Shown here: piece by piece, positions 53,192-61,578 of the stretch
Numbering within the stretch: the first letter of the stretch is position 1
How the letters are laid out: every line of letters starts with the position of its first letter
From: Chryseobacterium rhizoplanae
GTDB lineage: Bacteria; Bacteroidota; Bacteroidia; Flavobacteriales; Weeksellaceae
DNA: 64,000 bases
Assembly (NCBI RefSeq): GCF_900182655.1
Contig: NZ_FXTC01000001.1
Span: 62,001-126,000 of the forward strand
Direction: 5' to 3'
Translations under genes and position numbers: made by a program
Notes under the pieces: model-generated
Database searches by the model: none
What the model was told of the DNA's origin: nothing
What the model saw: the letters and a program-made list of their open reading frames with translations, nothing else

Positions 53192-54499
53192 TTATAAAAA
53201 ATCCGAAATTGAACGATCCTGCTGACTTTCAAATCTTCTGTTTTTCGCTTCTCCGATTTTCTGTTGGGTATAAATGCTGTTGTGCCCTGAAAGAAGATAA
53301 GATATCACACAGGCAATAGCGACATAAACTCCACATTCTGCTCCGAATAATTCAATTCCCATCAGCATACAGGCTAGAGGAGTATTCGTTGCTCCGGCAA
53401 ATACTGCTACAAATCCCATTCCTGCCAATAATCCGAACGGTAAAGGAATAAAAAGAGACAAAGCACTGCCTAAAGTAGCTCCGATAAAGAACAACGGGGT
53501 AACTTCTCCACCTTTAAATCCGGCTGAAAGTGTAACAATGGTAAAAATCATTTTTAACGCAAAATCATATAAAGGAAGCTGTTTCTCAAAAGATTCCACA
53601 ATCACAGGAACACCTAATCCGATATATCGGGTGGTACCCATTGCAAAAACTGCCAGGGCAATAATAACTCCACCGGCTACAGGACGAAGGGGTGGATATT
53701 TAATTTTTGATTTGAAAACAGAGCCTACCCAATGAATAATCTTACTGAAAGCTGCAGCACAGATCCCGAAGGCTATTCCTGCCAGAATGCTGTATAGAAT
53801 GGGTAAAAACTCCAGCTTAGGAATAAAATCAATATGATAATGGGTATGTTTTACATTCCATAGATTGGTAGTCCAGTCTGCCAGAATAGCTGAAGCAAAA
53901 GCAGGGAATATCACATTATATCGTATTCTCCCGATCAGAAAAACTTCAAGACCAAATACTGCTCCCGCCAGTGGAGTGCCGAAAACAGAACCGAAACCGG
54001 CAGCAATAGCAGCAATAATCAATATTTTTCTTTCATTTCTGTCAAGCTTAAAAGGTCTTGTAAGCTGATCAGCAATAGCACCAGCCATCTGAAGAGCTGT
54101 TCCTTCACGGCCTGCAGATCCTCCGAAAAAATGGGTTGCCATCGTTCCGAGATACACAAGAGGAGCCATTTTAAACGGAATGATTCCTTTGGGCTCATGA
54201 ATAGTGTCAATCAACAAGTTGTTTCCTGCCTCAACATCTTTTCCAAAATAATAATAAAGAAGTCCTATCAGAAATCCTGCCACGGGAAGCAAAGCAATCA
54301 GCCAGAGATGATTTTCCCTGAAATTCGTTGCCCATTCCAATGATTGCAGAAACCCAGCAGAAGCGGTTCCTACTAAAGCTCCAATAATGATACTGATGCA
54401 CAGCCACTTTAAAATATAGGGCAGAGCCGGAAATTTTCTGAAGAAAAAATTTGTGTGGAAAATTGCTTTTTTGCCTAATGTTCTTTGACTTTTTGACAT
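53192..54499 (-). CDS. CLC-F type fluoride/proton antiporter
   Basis: CLC transporter of 435 residues with the features that mark the fluoride branch: GNNLLID (92-98) where chloride CLCs have GSGIP, and GREGT (130-134, Glu132 as proton gate) where they have GREGP. CLC-F proteins export fluoride in exchange for protons. The gene has a fluoride riboswitch in its leader, which independently supports the substrate. The remaining topology (about ten hydrophobic segments, FFIGATLGSALSLF near the end) fits the family. Confidence 0.92.
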   Translation of the reverse strand: MSKSQRTLGKKAIFHTNFFFRKFPALPYILKWLCISIIIGALVGTASAGFLQSLEWATNFRENHLWLIALLPVAGFLIGLLYYYFGKDVEAGNNLLIDTIHEPKGIIPFKMAPLVYLGTMATHFFGGSAGREGTALQMAGAIADQLTRPFKLDRNERKILIIAAIAAGFGSVFGTPLAGAVFGLEVFLIGRIRYNVIFPAFASAILADWTTNLWNVKHTHYHIDFIPKLEFLPILYSILAGIAFGICAAAFSKIIHWVGSVFKSKIKYPPLRPVAGGVIIALAVFAMGTTRYIGLGVPVIVESFEKQLPLYDFALKMIFTIVTLSAGFKGGEVTPLFFIGATLGSALSLFIPLPFGLLAGMGFVAVFAGATNTPLACMLMGIELFGAECGVYVAIACVISYLLSGHNSIYTQQKIGEAKNRRFESQQDRSISDFL

Positions 54500-54505
54500 A
54501 ATAAT

Positions 54506-54541
54506 CCTGATTAGTTATTTGTTAATAATCTTTTAATCAGG
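54506..54541 (-). promoter_or_regulatory. Possible start-site-sequestering hairpin of the riboswitch
   Basis: On the minus strand CCTGATTA (54541-54534) can pair with TAATCAGG (54513-54506), 8 bp, ending 6 bases before the ATG. Its 5' arm overlaps the conserved 3' part of the riboswitch (GACGCCTGA), so fluoride binding and this helix may compete. That would be translational control. Confidence 0.55.
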
Positions 54542-54594
54542 CGTCATCAGCTTTTGTAAAGCGGTTGGGTAAGGAAGAACACCATTTCCTTTTG
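54533..54594 (-). ncRNA. Fluoride riboswitch (crcB motif)
   Basis: The minus-strand leader starts with GGAAATGGTGTTCTTCC and ends with AGCTGATGACGCCTGA. The GATGGNGTTC-like 5' block and the TGATGRCGCCT 3' block are the conserved parts of the crcB motif. GGTGT can form the pseudoknot with ACGCC. It lies directly between the -7 element and a CLC-F gene, the expected target. Confidence 0.9.
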
Positions 54595-54600
54595 AGGGTA

Positions 54601-54608
54601 CAAATATA
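54601..54608 (-). promoter_or_regulatory. -7 element of the fluoride antiporter
   Basis: The minus strand reads TATATTTG. The predicted transcript start (about 54595) coincides with the first base of the riboswitch. Confidence 0.75.
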
Positions 54609-54620
54609 TGAATTATGGTA

Positions 54621-54697
54621 AAAAGATAAAAGATAAAAGATAAAAGATAAAAGATAAAAGATAAAAGATAAAAGATAAAAGATAAAAGATAAAAGAT
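54621..54697. repeat. Heptamer array AAAAGAT, 11 copies
   Basis: Eleven perfect copies, 77 bases. It begins 12 bases upstream of the -7 element of the fluoride antiporter, so it covers the -33 region of that promoter. The same relative position is seen for the TTGCTTA array and yeiH. Confidence 0.97.
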
Positions 54698-54708
54698 CTT
54701 GTCGTTAA

Positions 54709-54794
54709 AATTCAATAGAGGTGGACTTTAGTCCGCCCACATCTATTTAACATTTTGAACCGGCTTTAGCCCAAACTTAAAGATAAATCAGTGT
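54709..54794. repeat. Dispersed GGCTTTAGCC hairpin repeat, copy B
   Basis: Starts AATTCAATAGAGGTGGAC, then GGACTTTAGTCC palindrome and CCGGCTTTAGCCC. Same block order as 4403-4480. It lies just after the GLPGLI gene. Confidence 0.7.
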
Positions 54795-54795
54795 T

Positions 54796-55638
54796 TTAAT
54801 AGATTGGATAATGTATAGCCTTATCGATTTCGAGCGGGTTGTTGTATTTTCTTATCACTTCCTGCATACTTTTGGTCTGGGTATTCAGTTCATCCACATT
54901 ATGGATTTCTTTTCCATTGATGTTAATTCTCAGATCGCTATTGGATTTGCTGAAATTATTTCTCTCGAAAGCAAATGGATCATTGTAAAACTCCATGACC
55001 AGCTTATGTTTCTGTTTTTCATTGATGGGGATAGCTTTATTTCCGAAATTGGATTCAAGAAAGTCATCAGTCGGGTATACTTCCGGCAGTTTCTGACTTT
55101 TGATAAGATGATAAATGAAATTTTTCTTTGTGTCAGATAGTTCAAATATTAAACCGGGAAGTCCTGAAAATTTAAAAGGACCTTCATTAAACGGAATATC
55201 TTTACAGAACCAGGCTGTCCAGTTTCTTCCGCCAAACTTAGTCGTTGCTTTTTGTAATGTATATTGCTGAATCTGTTTGGTTTCGTTGGAAATGTTCCAC
55301 GCTATTTTATCATTAGTTTTAAAAGAGTAATATCCAAATTTTATATTGATGAAATTTTCATTTTCAGTAGTGTTTATCTTTCTTTTTACCACCTGTCCGG
55401 TCATGTCAACGTGTTTGTTGTCCATATTTCCGAATTTTTTATTCAAAGAATCCGCAATGAAAAGATTTCTTCCGTAAAATTTTGCCTCTTTCGGATTAAT
55501 ATCTAAATTCATATTGAATTTCTGATATTCAGATTCAGTAGAATCCATTTTTAATTGAAGCTCATAAATAAATCGGTGGGTTTGTGAGCTCAATGAAATA
55601 ATAATCAATAAACAAAAGAGTTGTAAAATTTTTTTCAT
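54796..55638 (-). CDS. GLPGLI-family protein
   Basis: 280 residues with a signal peptide (ending SSQ). The family signature GPFKFSGLPGLIFEL is near residues 155-169. GLPGLI proteins are widespread in Bacteroidota, probably periplasmic or outer-membrane associated, and have no established function. They often sit near TonB-dependent receptors, but none is adjacent here. A dispersed repeat follows the stop. Confidence 0.88.
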   Translation of the reverse strand: MKKILQLFCLLIIISLSSQTHRFIYELQLKMDSTESEYQKFNMNLDINPKEAKFYGRNLFIADSLNKKFGNMDNKHVDMTGQVVKRKINTTENENFINIKFGYYSFKTNDKIAWNISNETKQIQQYTLQKATTKFGGRNWTAWFCKDIPFNEGPFKFSGLPGLIFELSDTKKNFIYHLIKSQKLPEVYPTDDFLESNFGNKAIPINEKQKHKLVMEFYNDPFAFERNNFSKSNSDLRININGKEIHNVDELNTQTKSMQEVIRKYNNPLEIDKAIHYPIY

Positions 55639-55666
55639 GATTAAATATTTTTAGATTCAGGTTCCT

Positions 55667-56533
55667 CTAAAAGTAGGAATGTTCAAGAATATACTTTTTA
55701 CTGATCTTTATACTGTCAAAAATATCTTTATCACTGGAATCCTGTTCCAGAAACCAATGTTTCAATCCTGCTTTTTCTCTGGCTTCAAAAATTCTTTTAA
55801 AATCAATAGTTCCATTTCCGATTTCTGCAAAATCTTTTGTTCCTGCTTTCATATCTTTCACATGCCACAATGGGAATCTTTTCGGATATTTTTCAAAATA
55901 AGTTAATGGATCTAAACCTGCTTTTGAAATCCAATATAAATCCAGCTCCATTTTAACCGTATCTGATGAAGTATTTTCTAAGATGAAATCATAAAAAGTA
56001 TTCTTTTCATCCATTTTTAGAAACTCAAAATCGTGATTATGATAAGCCAGCTGAATGCCGTTTTGTTTGGAGAGATTTCCTGCATTTTCAAGAATATCAG
56101 GAAGTTTTTTATAATTTTCAAGTGTTCTTTCCGCTTCAGGAAGGTAAGAGCAAACTGCATATGTTGAACCAATAATGCTTAGATCTTCCAACGTTGTATC
56201 CCAGTTTTTCAAAAGAGTTCCATCTTTAAGGTCTGTAATTCCGGTTTGGTGATGTGAACTGATCACTTTTAAACCATGAGCAGATAAAATCTGCTTAAAT
56301 TCTTTTGCCGTTTTTCCGAAAAATTTTCCGTCATAACCATAGATTTCAAATGAGGTAAAACCAAGTTCTGCCAGTTTCTCAAAAGTCTTCTCGAGATTGT
56401 TGGAAATGGAATCACGAACAGTGTAGAGTTGAATAGCTAATGTTTTTTTATTCATATTGAAATTTGAAACTCCACAAGAATATAACCCCAAAAAGCCCAA
56501 TGATGAAAGTCTAATGAAATCTTTTCTTTCCAT
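55667..56533 (-). CDS. Sugar phosphate isomerase/epimerase-like lipoprotein (AP endonuclease 2 fold)
   Basis: TIM-barrel protein of 288 residues. A Tat- or lipoprotein-type N-terminus (MERKDFIRLSSLG, then LYSC with Cys20) suggests envelope location. Barrel motifs include AIQLYTVRDSI, YHNHDFEF and MELDLYWISKAG, then LEQDSSDKD near the end, which supply the metal-binding Glu, His and Asp positions of the xylose-isomerase-like family. It starts one base after the thioesterase stop. The substrate is unknown. Confidence 0.83.
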   Translation of the reverse strand: MERKDFIRLSSLGFLGLYSCGVSNFNMNKKTLAIQLYTVRDSISNNLEKTFEKLAELGFTSFEIYGYDGKFFGKTAKEFKQILSAHGLKVISSHHQTGITDLKDGTLLKNWDTTLEDLSIIGSTYAVCSYLPEAERTLENYKKLPDILENAGNLSKQNGIQLAYHNHDFEFLKMDEKNTFYDFILENTSSDTVKMELDLYWISKAGLDPLTYFEKYPKRFPLWHVKDMKAGTKDFAEIGNGTIDFKRIFEAREKAGLKHWFLEQDSSDKDIFDSIKISKKYILEHSYF

Positions 56534-57000
56534 TATAAAAACGGTTTCATTTCATCCTCAATCTGCGTTCTCAGCTCCATCAGACGTTTAGCATAAATTT
56601 CCTGTTGTTTTTCTTCCTCTGTTTCCGGAATCCATTTCGGTACAGGAAGTTTTTTACCATTTTCATCTACAGCAACAAAAACGATGATACAGTGGGTTTT
56701 TTTCTCAAAATTCGGCTGCTTCAGGTTTCTTGAAAAAACATTGATGGCGATATGCATGCTTGAGGTTCCGGTATAGATCACCTGGGCATCCACTTTTACC
56801 ACTTCGCCAATTTTAATAGGGTCATAAAAACGGATTCCGCCTACATATACGGTGACGGAATAATTACCGCTCCAGGTTGTCGCACATGCATAACCGGCCT
56901 GGTCAATCCATTTCATAACACTTCCTCCATGTACATTTCCTCCGTAATTCACATCTGAAGGCTCCGAAATAAACTGAAAAGTAATAGGCTTGTTCTGCAT
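56533..57000 (-). CDS. Acyl-CoA thioesterase (hotdog fold)
   Basis: 155 residues of the YciA/acyl-CoA hydrolase type. N-terminal GGNVHGGSVMKWIDQAGY contains the catalytic Asp/Glu region, followed by a hotdog beta sheet (VYVGGIRFYDPIKIGEVVKV) and the FVAVDENGKKLPVP strand. It hydrolyses acyl-CoA in the cytoplasm. The chain-length preference is unknown. It overlaps the next gene by one base, which indicates coupling. Confidence 0.9.
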   Translation of the reverse strand: MQNKPITFQFISEPSDVNYGGNVHGGSVMKWIDQAGYACATTWSGNYSVTVYVGGIRFYDPIKIGEVVKVDAQVIYTGTSSMHIAINVFSRNLKQPNFEKKTHCIIVFVAVDENGKKLPVPKWIPETEEEKQQEIYAKRLMELRTQIEDEMKPFL

Positions 57001-57056
57001 CTTTATAAAATTTGAATAAAGTTATTTAATAATTTTCAAAGTTTTAGATTAAATCC

Positions 57057-57064
57057 TACTTTTG
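57057..57064 (+). promoter_or_regulatory. -7 element TACTTTTG
   Basis: Matches TAnnTTTG, 49 bases before the ATG of the ArsC-like gene. Confidence 0.5.
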
Positions 57065-57113
57065 AATGACGAAATCCTAATGAAGAGATTTTTAATACAT
57101 AATAGAAACTATA

Positions 57114-57467
57114 ATGAAGAAAGTATTTCACCTTAATACATGTGATACCTGCAGAAAAATTTTAGCACAATTTGATCTTACCGGCTGGGAGCTTCGTGAG
57201 ATTAAAAAAGAGCCGATTACTAAAGAAGAACTGGCGGAAATGTACAAGAAAACAAAGTCATACGAAGCATTGTTCAGTAAAAAATCTACTCAGATCAAAT
57301 TGAGAGGGTTAGAGGTAAAGTCTTTAACTGAAAAGGATTTTAAAGAATTGATATTAGATCATTATACCTTTTTGAAAAGACCTGTCTTTCTTACTGATAA
57401 AGAAATTTTTGTAGGAAATGACAAGAATAATGTAGCTGCATTACAAGAGTTTTTCAGAGGGAATTAA
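57114..57467 (+). CDS. ArsC/Spx-family protein
   Basis: 117 residues of thioredoxin-like fold. The N-terminal CDTCRK (Cys10, Cys13) is the CxxC site of Spx/ArsC-like proteins, and LKRPVFLTDKEIFVG matches the C-terminal part (the RPI/RPV motif). It could be an arsenate reductase-like oxidoreductase or an Spx-type regulator. The missing Spx-specific features make the oxidoreductase form likelier. Confidence 0.85.
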   Translation: MKKVFHLNTCDTCRKILAQFDLTGWELREIKKEPITKEELAEMYKKTKSYEALFSKKSTQIKLRGLEVKSLTEKDFKELILDHYTFLKRPVFLTDKEIFVGNDKNNVAALQEFFRGN

Positions 57468-57897
57468 ATTAAAGTTCTAAATCAGTGTAATGTCTTGTGT
57501 GGCTCCGGAGGTGGAGTTATTTCTACAAGGCCGGGAATAGGCGATGCTTGTAATTCCGACAGGTCCGTCTGTTGTATTGCTATTAAATATAAAAAAGGTT
57601 GTAGAGATACAGCTTTTTTTTATACAATAAATGTAAAGATAATATAAGCTCCTTTGAACTCTGTTTAAAAAATTATCTATTTTTGATTTTTACATTGCTT
57701 TTTTATTTGTGTTTTATTAATTTATTAATGTTTATTTTATTTATTTCATTTATTTAATTGATAGAAGGGTGGTTTTTTATTGTTATTTGAATATTTTATT
57801 ATAAAGTTTGTAAATTAGTGAGCGTGGGATATTTAAATTTATCTTCACTTTAAAAAACACATTTCATTCTTTTAAAATAGATATAATTAAAACAATT
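57468..57897. other. AT-rich gap with a terminator and a possible relic peptide
   Basis: 430 bases without a supported gene. A 9-bp stem (57595-57603 with 57608-57616) and T7 form a terminator. An open frame from about 57496 reads CGSGGGVISTRPG and further Cys, reminiscent of the GG-leader peptides, but it has no ATG. The rest is about 80% A+T. Confidence 0.4.
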
Positions 57898-58629
57898 ATG
57901 ATGGAAAAGCAATTTAATCCTGTGATTAAAGCGGTACAAAGCTTAAGAAAACTTTCTTTGGATATCAAGACAACAAATAAGGAAATTCAATCAAGTGATA
58001 CTGAAATAAGACAGAAAATTGAAGATTGTGGAAAGCTGATTGCTACTACAAATGACAGTACGATCATGAGTTTATGGATAAGAGAAAAAGCTAAGCTTAT
58101 AGAAAACTCCAATGCATTACTTAAGGTCTTAGAAAAAATTGAAGAGAAGTTTAAAGAAAAAGATGCTTCAAATTTAGTAGGAATCTGGGAGACCCATGAA
58201 GAAGATAAAAATTTAGTATTAGATAATTTTGCTACAATGGAAAGAATGGGGACTGCCATTTTTATTGACAGCAATCTTGAAAAATGGGAAAATCTCTGGG
58301 AAGATATAAAGAACTCATTAAGCAAAATACTATCAATATCTGAAACCTATCATCTCAAACTAAAAATAATGGAGACACTGGAACCTGATGAGATTGATAG
58401 CCTAACAGAAGATATTCTTAATCATATTCCCTGGAACTATTCTGATGATGAAGCATTTCAATACGAACAGGAATACTTGGTTGCTTATAATGAAATAAAA
58501 GAATCCCAGTCTAAGAAAAAAAATCTTTGGGATAGAATTTTGAATGCATTAGCTGGAGGAATAGAAGAGACACCGGCACATAGAGTTCAGATGAGAAGGT
58601 GGATGGAAGGTTACGGAGATAATATATGA
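57898..58629 (+). CDS. Uncharacterised coiled-coil protein
   Basis: 243 residues, strongly helical and charged, with a long coiled coil in the first half (QSLRKLSLDIKTTNKEIQSS and KLIENSNALLKVLEKIEEKF). No signal peptide or membrane helix. The C-terminus (RILNALAGGIEETPAHRVQM) is distinct. It sits in an AT-rich island with a convergent terminator behind it, which may indicate recent acquisition. No function can be given. Confidence 0.6.
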   Translation: MMEKQFNPVIKAVQSLRKLSLDIKTTNKEIQSSDTEIRQKIEDCGKLIATTNDSTIMSLWIREKAKLIENSNALLKVLEKIEEKFKEKDASNLVGIWETHEEDKNLVLDNFATMERMGTAIFIDSNLEKWENLWEDIKNSLSKILSISETYHLKLKIMETLEPDEIDSLTEDILNHIPWNYSDDEAFQYEQEYLVAYNEIKESQSKKKNLWDRILNALAGGIEETPAHRVQMRRWMEGYGDNI

Positions 58630-58657
58630 TTTACTTATCTGAGAAATAGTAAAAATA

Positions 58658-58686
58658 AAAAACCGCAGATCAACTCTGCGGTTTTT
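58658..58686. terminator. Bidirectional terminator
   Basis: AAAAACCGCAGA pairs with TCTGCGGTTTTT, 12 bp, between convergent genes. Confidence 0.85.
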
Positions 58687-58693
58687 ATGTATT

Positions 58694-59770
58694 TTATACA
58701 AAAGGAGCTTTTACCACTTTTGCAGGAATGTTTTTGTTTCTTACCTGAATAAAGATCTCAGATCCTAATTTGAAATGAGGCTTGTCTACATATGCAAGAC
58801 CTAACCCGATTTTCTTCATAGGAGACTGTGTTCCGGAAGTTACTTTCCCGATTACATTTCCTTCAGCATCTACTACAGGATAATCGTGTCTTGGAACTCC
58901 TTTGTCTGTAAGTTCGAAACCAACTAGTTTTCTTGTAACTCCTTCCTCTTTTTGTTTTGCAAAAACATCTTTAGAAACGAAGTCTTTGTCAAACTTAGTG
59001 ATCCATCCTAAACCAGCTTCGATAGGAGAAGTCGTATCATCAATATCATTTCCGTATAGACAGAATCCTTTTTCTAATCTTAAAGTATCTCTGGCAGCCA
59101 ATCCGCAAGGAATAATTCCTTCTTCTTTACCAGCTTCCATCACCGCGTCCCAAAGTTTTTCAGCACTTGCATTGTTGAAATAAATCTCAAAGCCACCGCT
59201 TCCAGTGTATCCTGTGTTTGAAATGATCACATTGTTTTCTCCGGCAACAGTTCCTACTGTGAAGTGGTAGTAAGGAATTTCTGAAAGGTTTACTTCAGTA
59301 AGTTTCTGAAGGATTTCAGTAGCTTTAGGTCCCTGAACTGCCAATAATGACATCTCATCAGAAGCATTGGTCATTTTGGCCCCGAAAGTATTGTATTTTG
59401 AAATATGATTCCAGTCTTTGTCAATGTTAGAAGCGTTCACAACCACGAAATATTTGTCATCTTCCATTTTGTAAACGATAAGGTCATCTACAATTCCGCC
59501 GTTTTCGTTAGGAAGACATGAGTATTGAGCTTTTCCGTTTTCAAGAGTATCTACATTATTGGTCGTTACATACTGCAAAAGGTCTTTTGAACCCGGCCCT
59601 TCGATGAAAAACTGTCCCATGTGGGAAACATCAAATAATCCTGCTTTTTCTCTTACTGCAAAGTGCTCTTCTGTAACCCCTGAATATTGAACAGGCATTT
59701 CAAAACCTGCGAAAGGTACGATCTTAGCTCCCAAAGAAACATGTTTGTCGTACAAGGCTGTTTTCTTCAT
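58694..59770 (-). CDS. gcvT: Glycine cleavage system T protein (aminomethyltransferase)
   Basis: Releases ammonia from the aminomethyl-lipoyl H protein and makes methylene-THF. 358 residues with family motifs [28 protein letters not shown] (N-terminal folate domain), [29 protein letters not shown] and [14 protein letters not shown]. The product needs lipoylated H protein, made via lipB in this window. It is the last gene of a unit with the 157-residue protein and idi. Confidence 0.96.
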   Translation of the reverse strand: MKKTALYDKHVSLGAKIVPFAGFEMPVQYSGVTEEHFAVREKAGLFDVSHMGQFFIEGPGSKDLLQYVTTNNVDTLENGKAQYSCLPNENGGIVDDLIVYKMEDDKYFVVVNASNIDKDWNHISKYNTFGAKMTNASDEMSLLAVQGPKATEILQKLTEVNLSEIPYYHFTVGTVAGENNVIISNTGYTGSGGFEIYFNNASAEKLWDAVMEAGKEEGIIPCGLAARDTLRLEKGFCLYGNDIDDTTSPIEAGLGWITKFDKDFVSKDVFAKQKEEGVTRKLVGFELTDKGVPRHDYPVVDAEGNVIGKVTSGTQSPMKKIGLGLAYVDKPHFKLGSEIFIQVRNKNIPAKVVKAPFV

Positions 59771-59779
59771 ATTTAATTT

Positions 59780-60253
59780 TTATTTCTTTATTTTAAAACT
59801 GTTAAAAGTCTCATTGAATTGGGTCATATAGTTTCCGTTCCAGAATTTCTGGCCACAGTTGATGGAAACTAAATATAAGTTTTTGTCTTTCTGAAAAACT
59901 TTTGTTATCCAGAACAGCTTCTCTTTTTCATCAAAGTGTTCATACAGATATTCTGTGTATCCTTTCTGTCCCTTTTTATCTTTCACTTTATTCTCTTGAT
60001 CTTGTGACTGATAAAGTGCCAGGATGAATTTTTTTACTTCTTCTTTAGGAAGTGTCAGATCATGATATTCTGAAATTGTAATAGCTCCTATCTGGCTGGT
60101 AGGAAAAATATTGATGATCTCGCTGTCATTCGTAGATTTCCAGCCGTCAGGAACATTAATAGAGTAGTTGGGACTTTCATATACTTTTGCTTTTTGGGCA
60201 AAAAACAGACTTCCCGTTAACATTGCAGAAAAAAACAATATTTTCTTCATCAT
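59780..60253 (-). CDS. Exported PsbP/DcrB-like protein
   Basis: 157 residues with a signal peptide (ending LFFAQ). The pattern YSINVPDGWKSTNDSEIINIFP and FEETFNSFKI-type ending suggest the PsbP/DcrB-like fold (DUF1795). Location is periplasmic by inference. It starts immediately downstream of idi and 9 bases before gcvT, an odd position between two metabolic enzymes. Confidence 0.7.
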   Translation of the reverse strand: MMKKILFFSAMLTGSLFFAQKAKVYESPNYSINVPDGWKSTNDSEIINIFPTSQIGAITISEYHDLTLPKEEVKKFILALYQSQDQENKVKDKKGQKGYTEYLYEHFDEKEKLFWITKVFQKDKNLYLVSINCGQKFWNGNYMTQFNETFNSFKIKK

Positions 60254-60763
60254 TTAAAAATGGTGTTTATATTCTTCGAGGATAATTTTGAACCATTCTG
60301 TAAAGTTTTCAGGATGTTCAGAGATTTCTTTGTCCAGATTTTCAGGGGAGATGAATCTGACATCTTCCACTTCTTCTTTATTCAGATTGAAATCAGCTTC
60401 ATAGTTTCCCACAAATACGTGATCAAGCTCGTGCTCCCAAAGGCCGCTGCCAACATCTGCTTTATAAATAAAATTGAATTTTTCTGAAAGTTCTGTCTCT
60501 ATTCCAAGCTCTTCCTTTAGTCTGCGCAGGGCTCCTTCCTTATAAGTTTCCCCATCTCTTGGGTGTGAGCACACGGCATTGGTCCATTGATTGGGAGAAT
60601 GGTATTTTCCTGAAGCCCTTTTCTGAAGAAGCATTTCTCCTTTACTGTTAAACAGAAATACAGAAAAAGCACGGTGCAACAGGCCATTGATGTGAGCCTG
60701 CTGTTTTTCCATCAGCCCTAAAACCTCATCTTCAGGATTTACTAAAACGACAAATTCTTCCAT
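60254..60763 (-). CDS. idi: Isopentenyl-diphosphate delta-isomerase (type I)
   Basis: Interconverts IPP and DMAPP for isoprenoid synthesis. Nudix-related fold, 169 residues. The active-site Cys is in NAVCSHPRDGE and the Glu in WEHELDHVFVG, and the Nudix box is around EGALRRLKEELGI. Type I as in many Bacteroidota. The -7 element predicts a leaderless mRNA. Confidence 0.93.
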   Translation of the reverse strand: MEEFVVLVNPEDEVLGLMEKQQAHINGLLHRAFSVFLFNSKGEMLLQKRASGKYHSPNQWTNAVCSHPRDGETYKEGALRRLKEELGIETELSEKFNFIYKADVGSGLWEHELDHVFVGNYEADFNLNKEEVEDVRFISPENLDKEISEHPENFTEWFKIILEEYKHHF

Positions 60764-60768
60764 TCCTA

Positions 60769-60776
60769 CAAATGTA
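60769..60776 (-). promoter_or_regulatory. -7 element of idi, leaderless spacing
   Basis: The minus strand reads TACATTTG. It ends 5 bases before the idi ATG, so transcription should begin at or next to the start codon. Confidence 0.65.
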
Positions 60777-61055
60777 AGAGTAATAAATGTATTTTGGAAA
60801 TTTTTAGATAAACATCATGCTTTTTGTAATAATCCTGAGAGAGTAGAGAATGCTTATATATAAATCTGCAAATTTACTTTTGCTTTTCTGGCTGCTCTTA
60901 TATATTAATCATAAAAAGAAATATCAAAACGAAAAATTTTAACTATTTGAGATGAAATGGTTGATAAAATATTGATATTATTCTTTAAATACTACTTTTT
61001 GTAGTATATTTTTAACTTAAACTAAGATTAACGTGCCTGATAGTTGTAAAAACGC
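60777..61055. other. AT-rich divergent region
   Basis: Between idi and the HAD gene there is no supported gene. I note a hairpin ATACTAC-TTTTT-GTAGTAT at 60988-61006, which could be a terminator or operator. Confidence 0.4.
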
Positions 61056-61063
61056 TAACTTTG
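61056..61063 (+). promoter_or_regulatory. -7 element TAACTTTG
   Basis: Perfect TAnnTTTG, 17 bases before the ATG at 61081. Confidence 0.6.
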
Positions 61064-61080
61064 TTACTTAATATTTAGTA

Positions 61081-61491
61081 ATGGAATTAGAATACATTGA
61101 ACACATTAGTCCTATTCTAAAGGATGGCGTAAAAAATTACTTAATAGATATCGACGGAACCATTACAGATGACGTTCCCAACGAAGAACCGGAAAGAATG
61201 GTTACCTGCGAACCTTATCCTGATGCACTGGAAACTGTCAACAGATGGTATGATGAAGGGCACCAGATCTGCTTTTTTACTTCAAGAACCGAAAATCTGA
61301 AACAAATCACTATTGACTGGCTGGATAAGCATGGTTTCAAATACCACAGCGTACTTTGCGGAAAACCAAGAGGAGGAAATTATCACTGGATAGACAATCA
61401 CCTGGTAAGAGCTACAAGATACAAAGGAAGATTTACGGATTTGGTAGAAAAGCAAGTGACCATTGAAGTATTCAAAGAAGACGGCGAATAA
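61081..61491 (+). CDS. HAD-superfamily phosphatase-like protein
   Basis: 136 residues. The nucleophile motif DIDGT is at 24-28 (YLIDIDGTITDD), motif II in FFTSRTENL, and the C-terminal acidic motif in YHWIDNHLVR. Small HAD proteins of this type are often annotated as phosphoheptose isomerase or LPS-related phosphatase in Bacteroidota, without proof. Located upstream of the hydroxyacid dehydrogenase gene. Confidence 0.75.
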   Translation: MELEYIEHISPILKDGVKNYLIDIDGTITDDVPNEEPERMVTCEPYPDALETVNRWYDEGHQICFFTSRTENLKQITIDWLDKHGFKYHSVLCGKPRGGNYHWIDNHLVRATRYKGRFTDLVEKQVTIEVFKEDGE

Positions 61492-61578
61492 AAATATAAT
61501 TCAAAGATTTAAAGATTAAATGTGAACCCGGTTCCTTTAATTTTTAAATCTTTCATTTTTTAATATACTCGATATTTT

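Noticed and set aside
57490..57543. Short ORF starting ATGTCTTGTGTGGC
   Set aside because: Only 16 codons before a stop, with no promoter or recognisable peptide.
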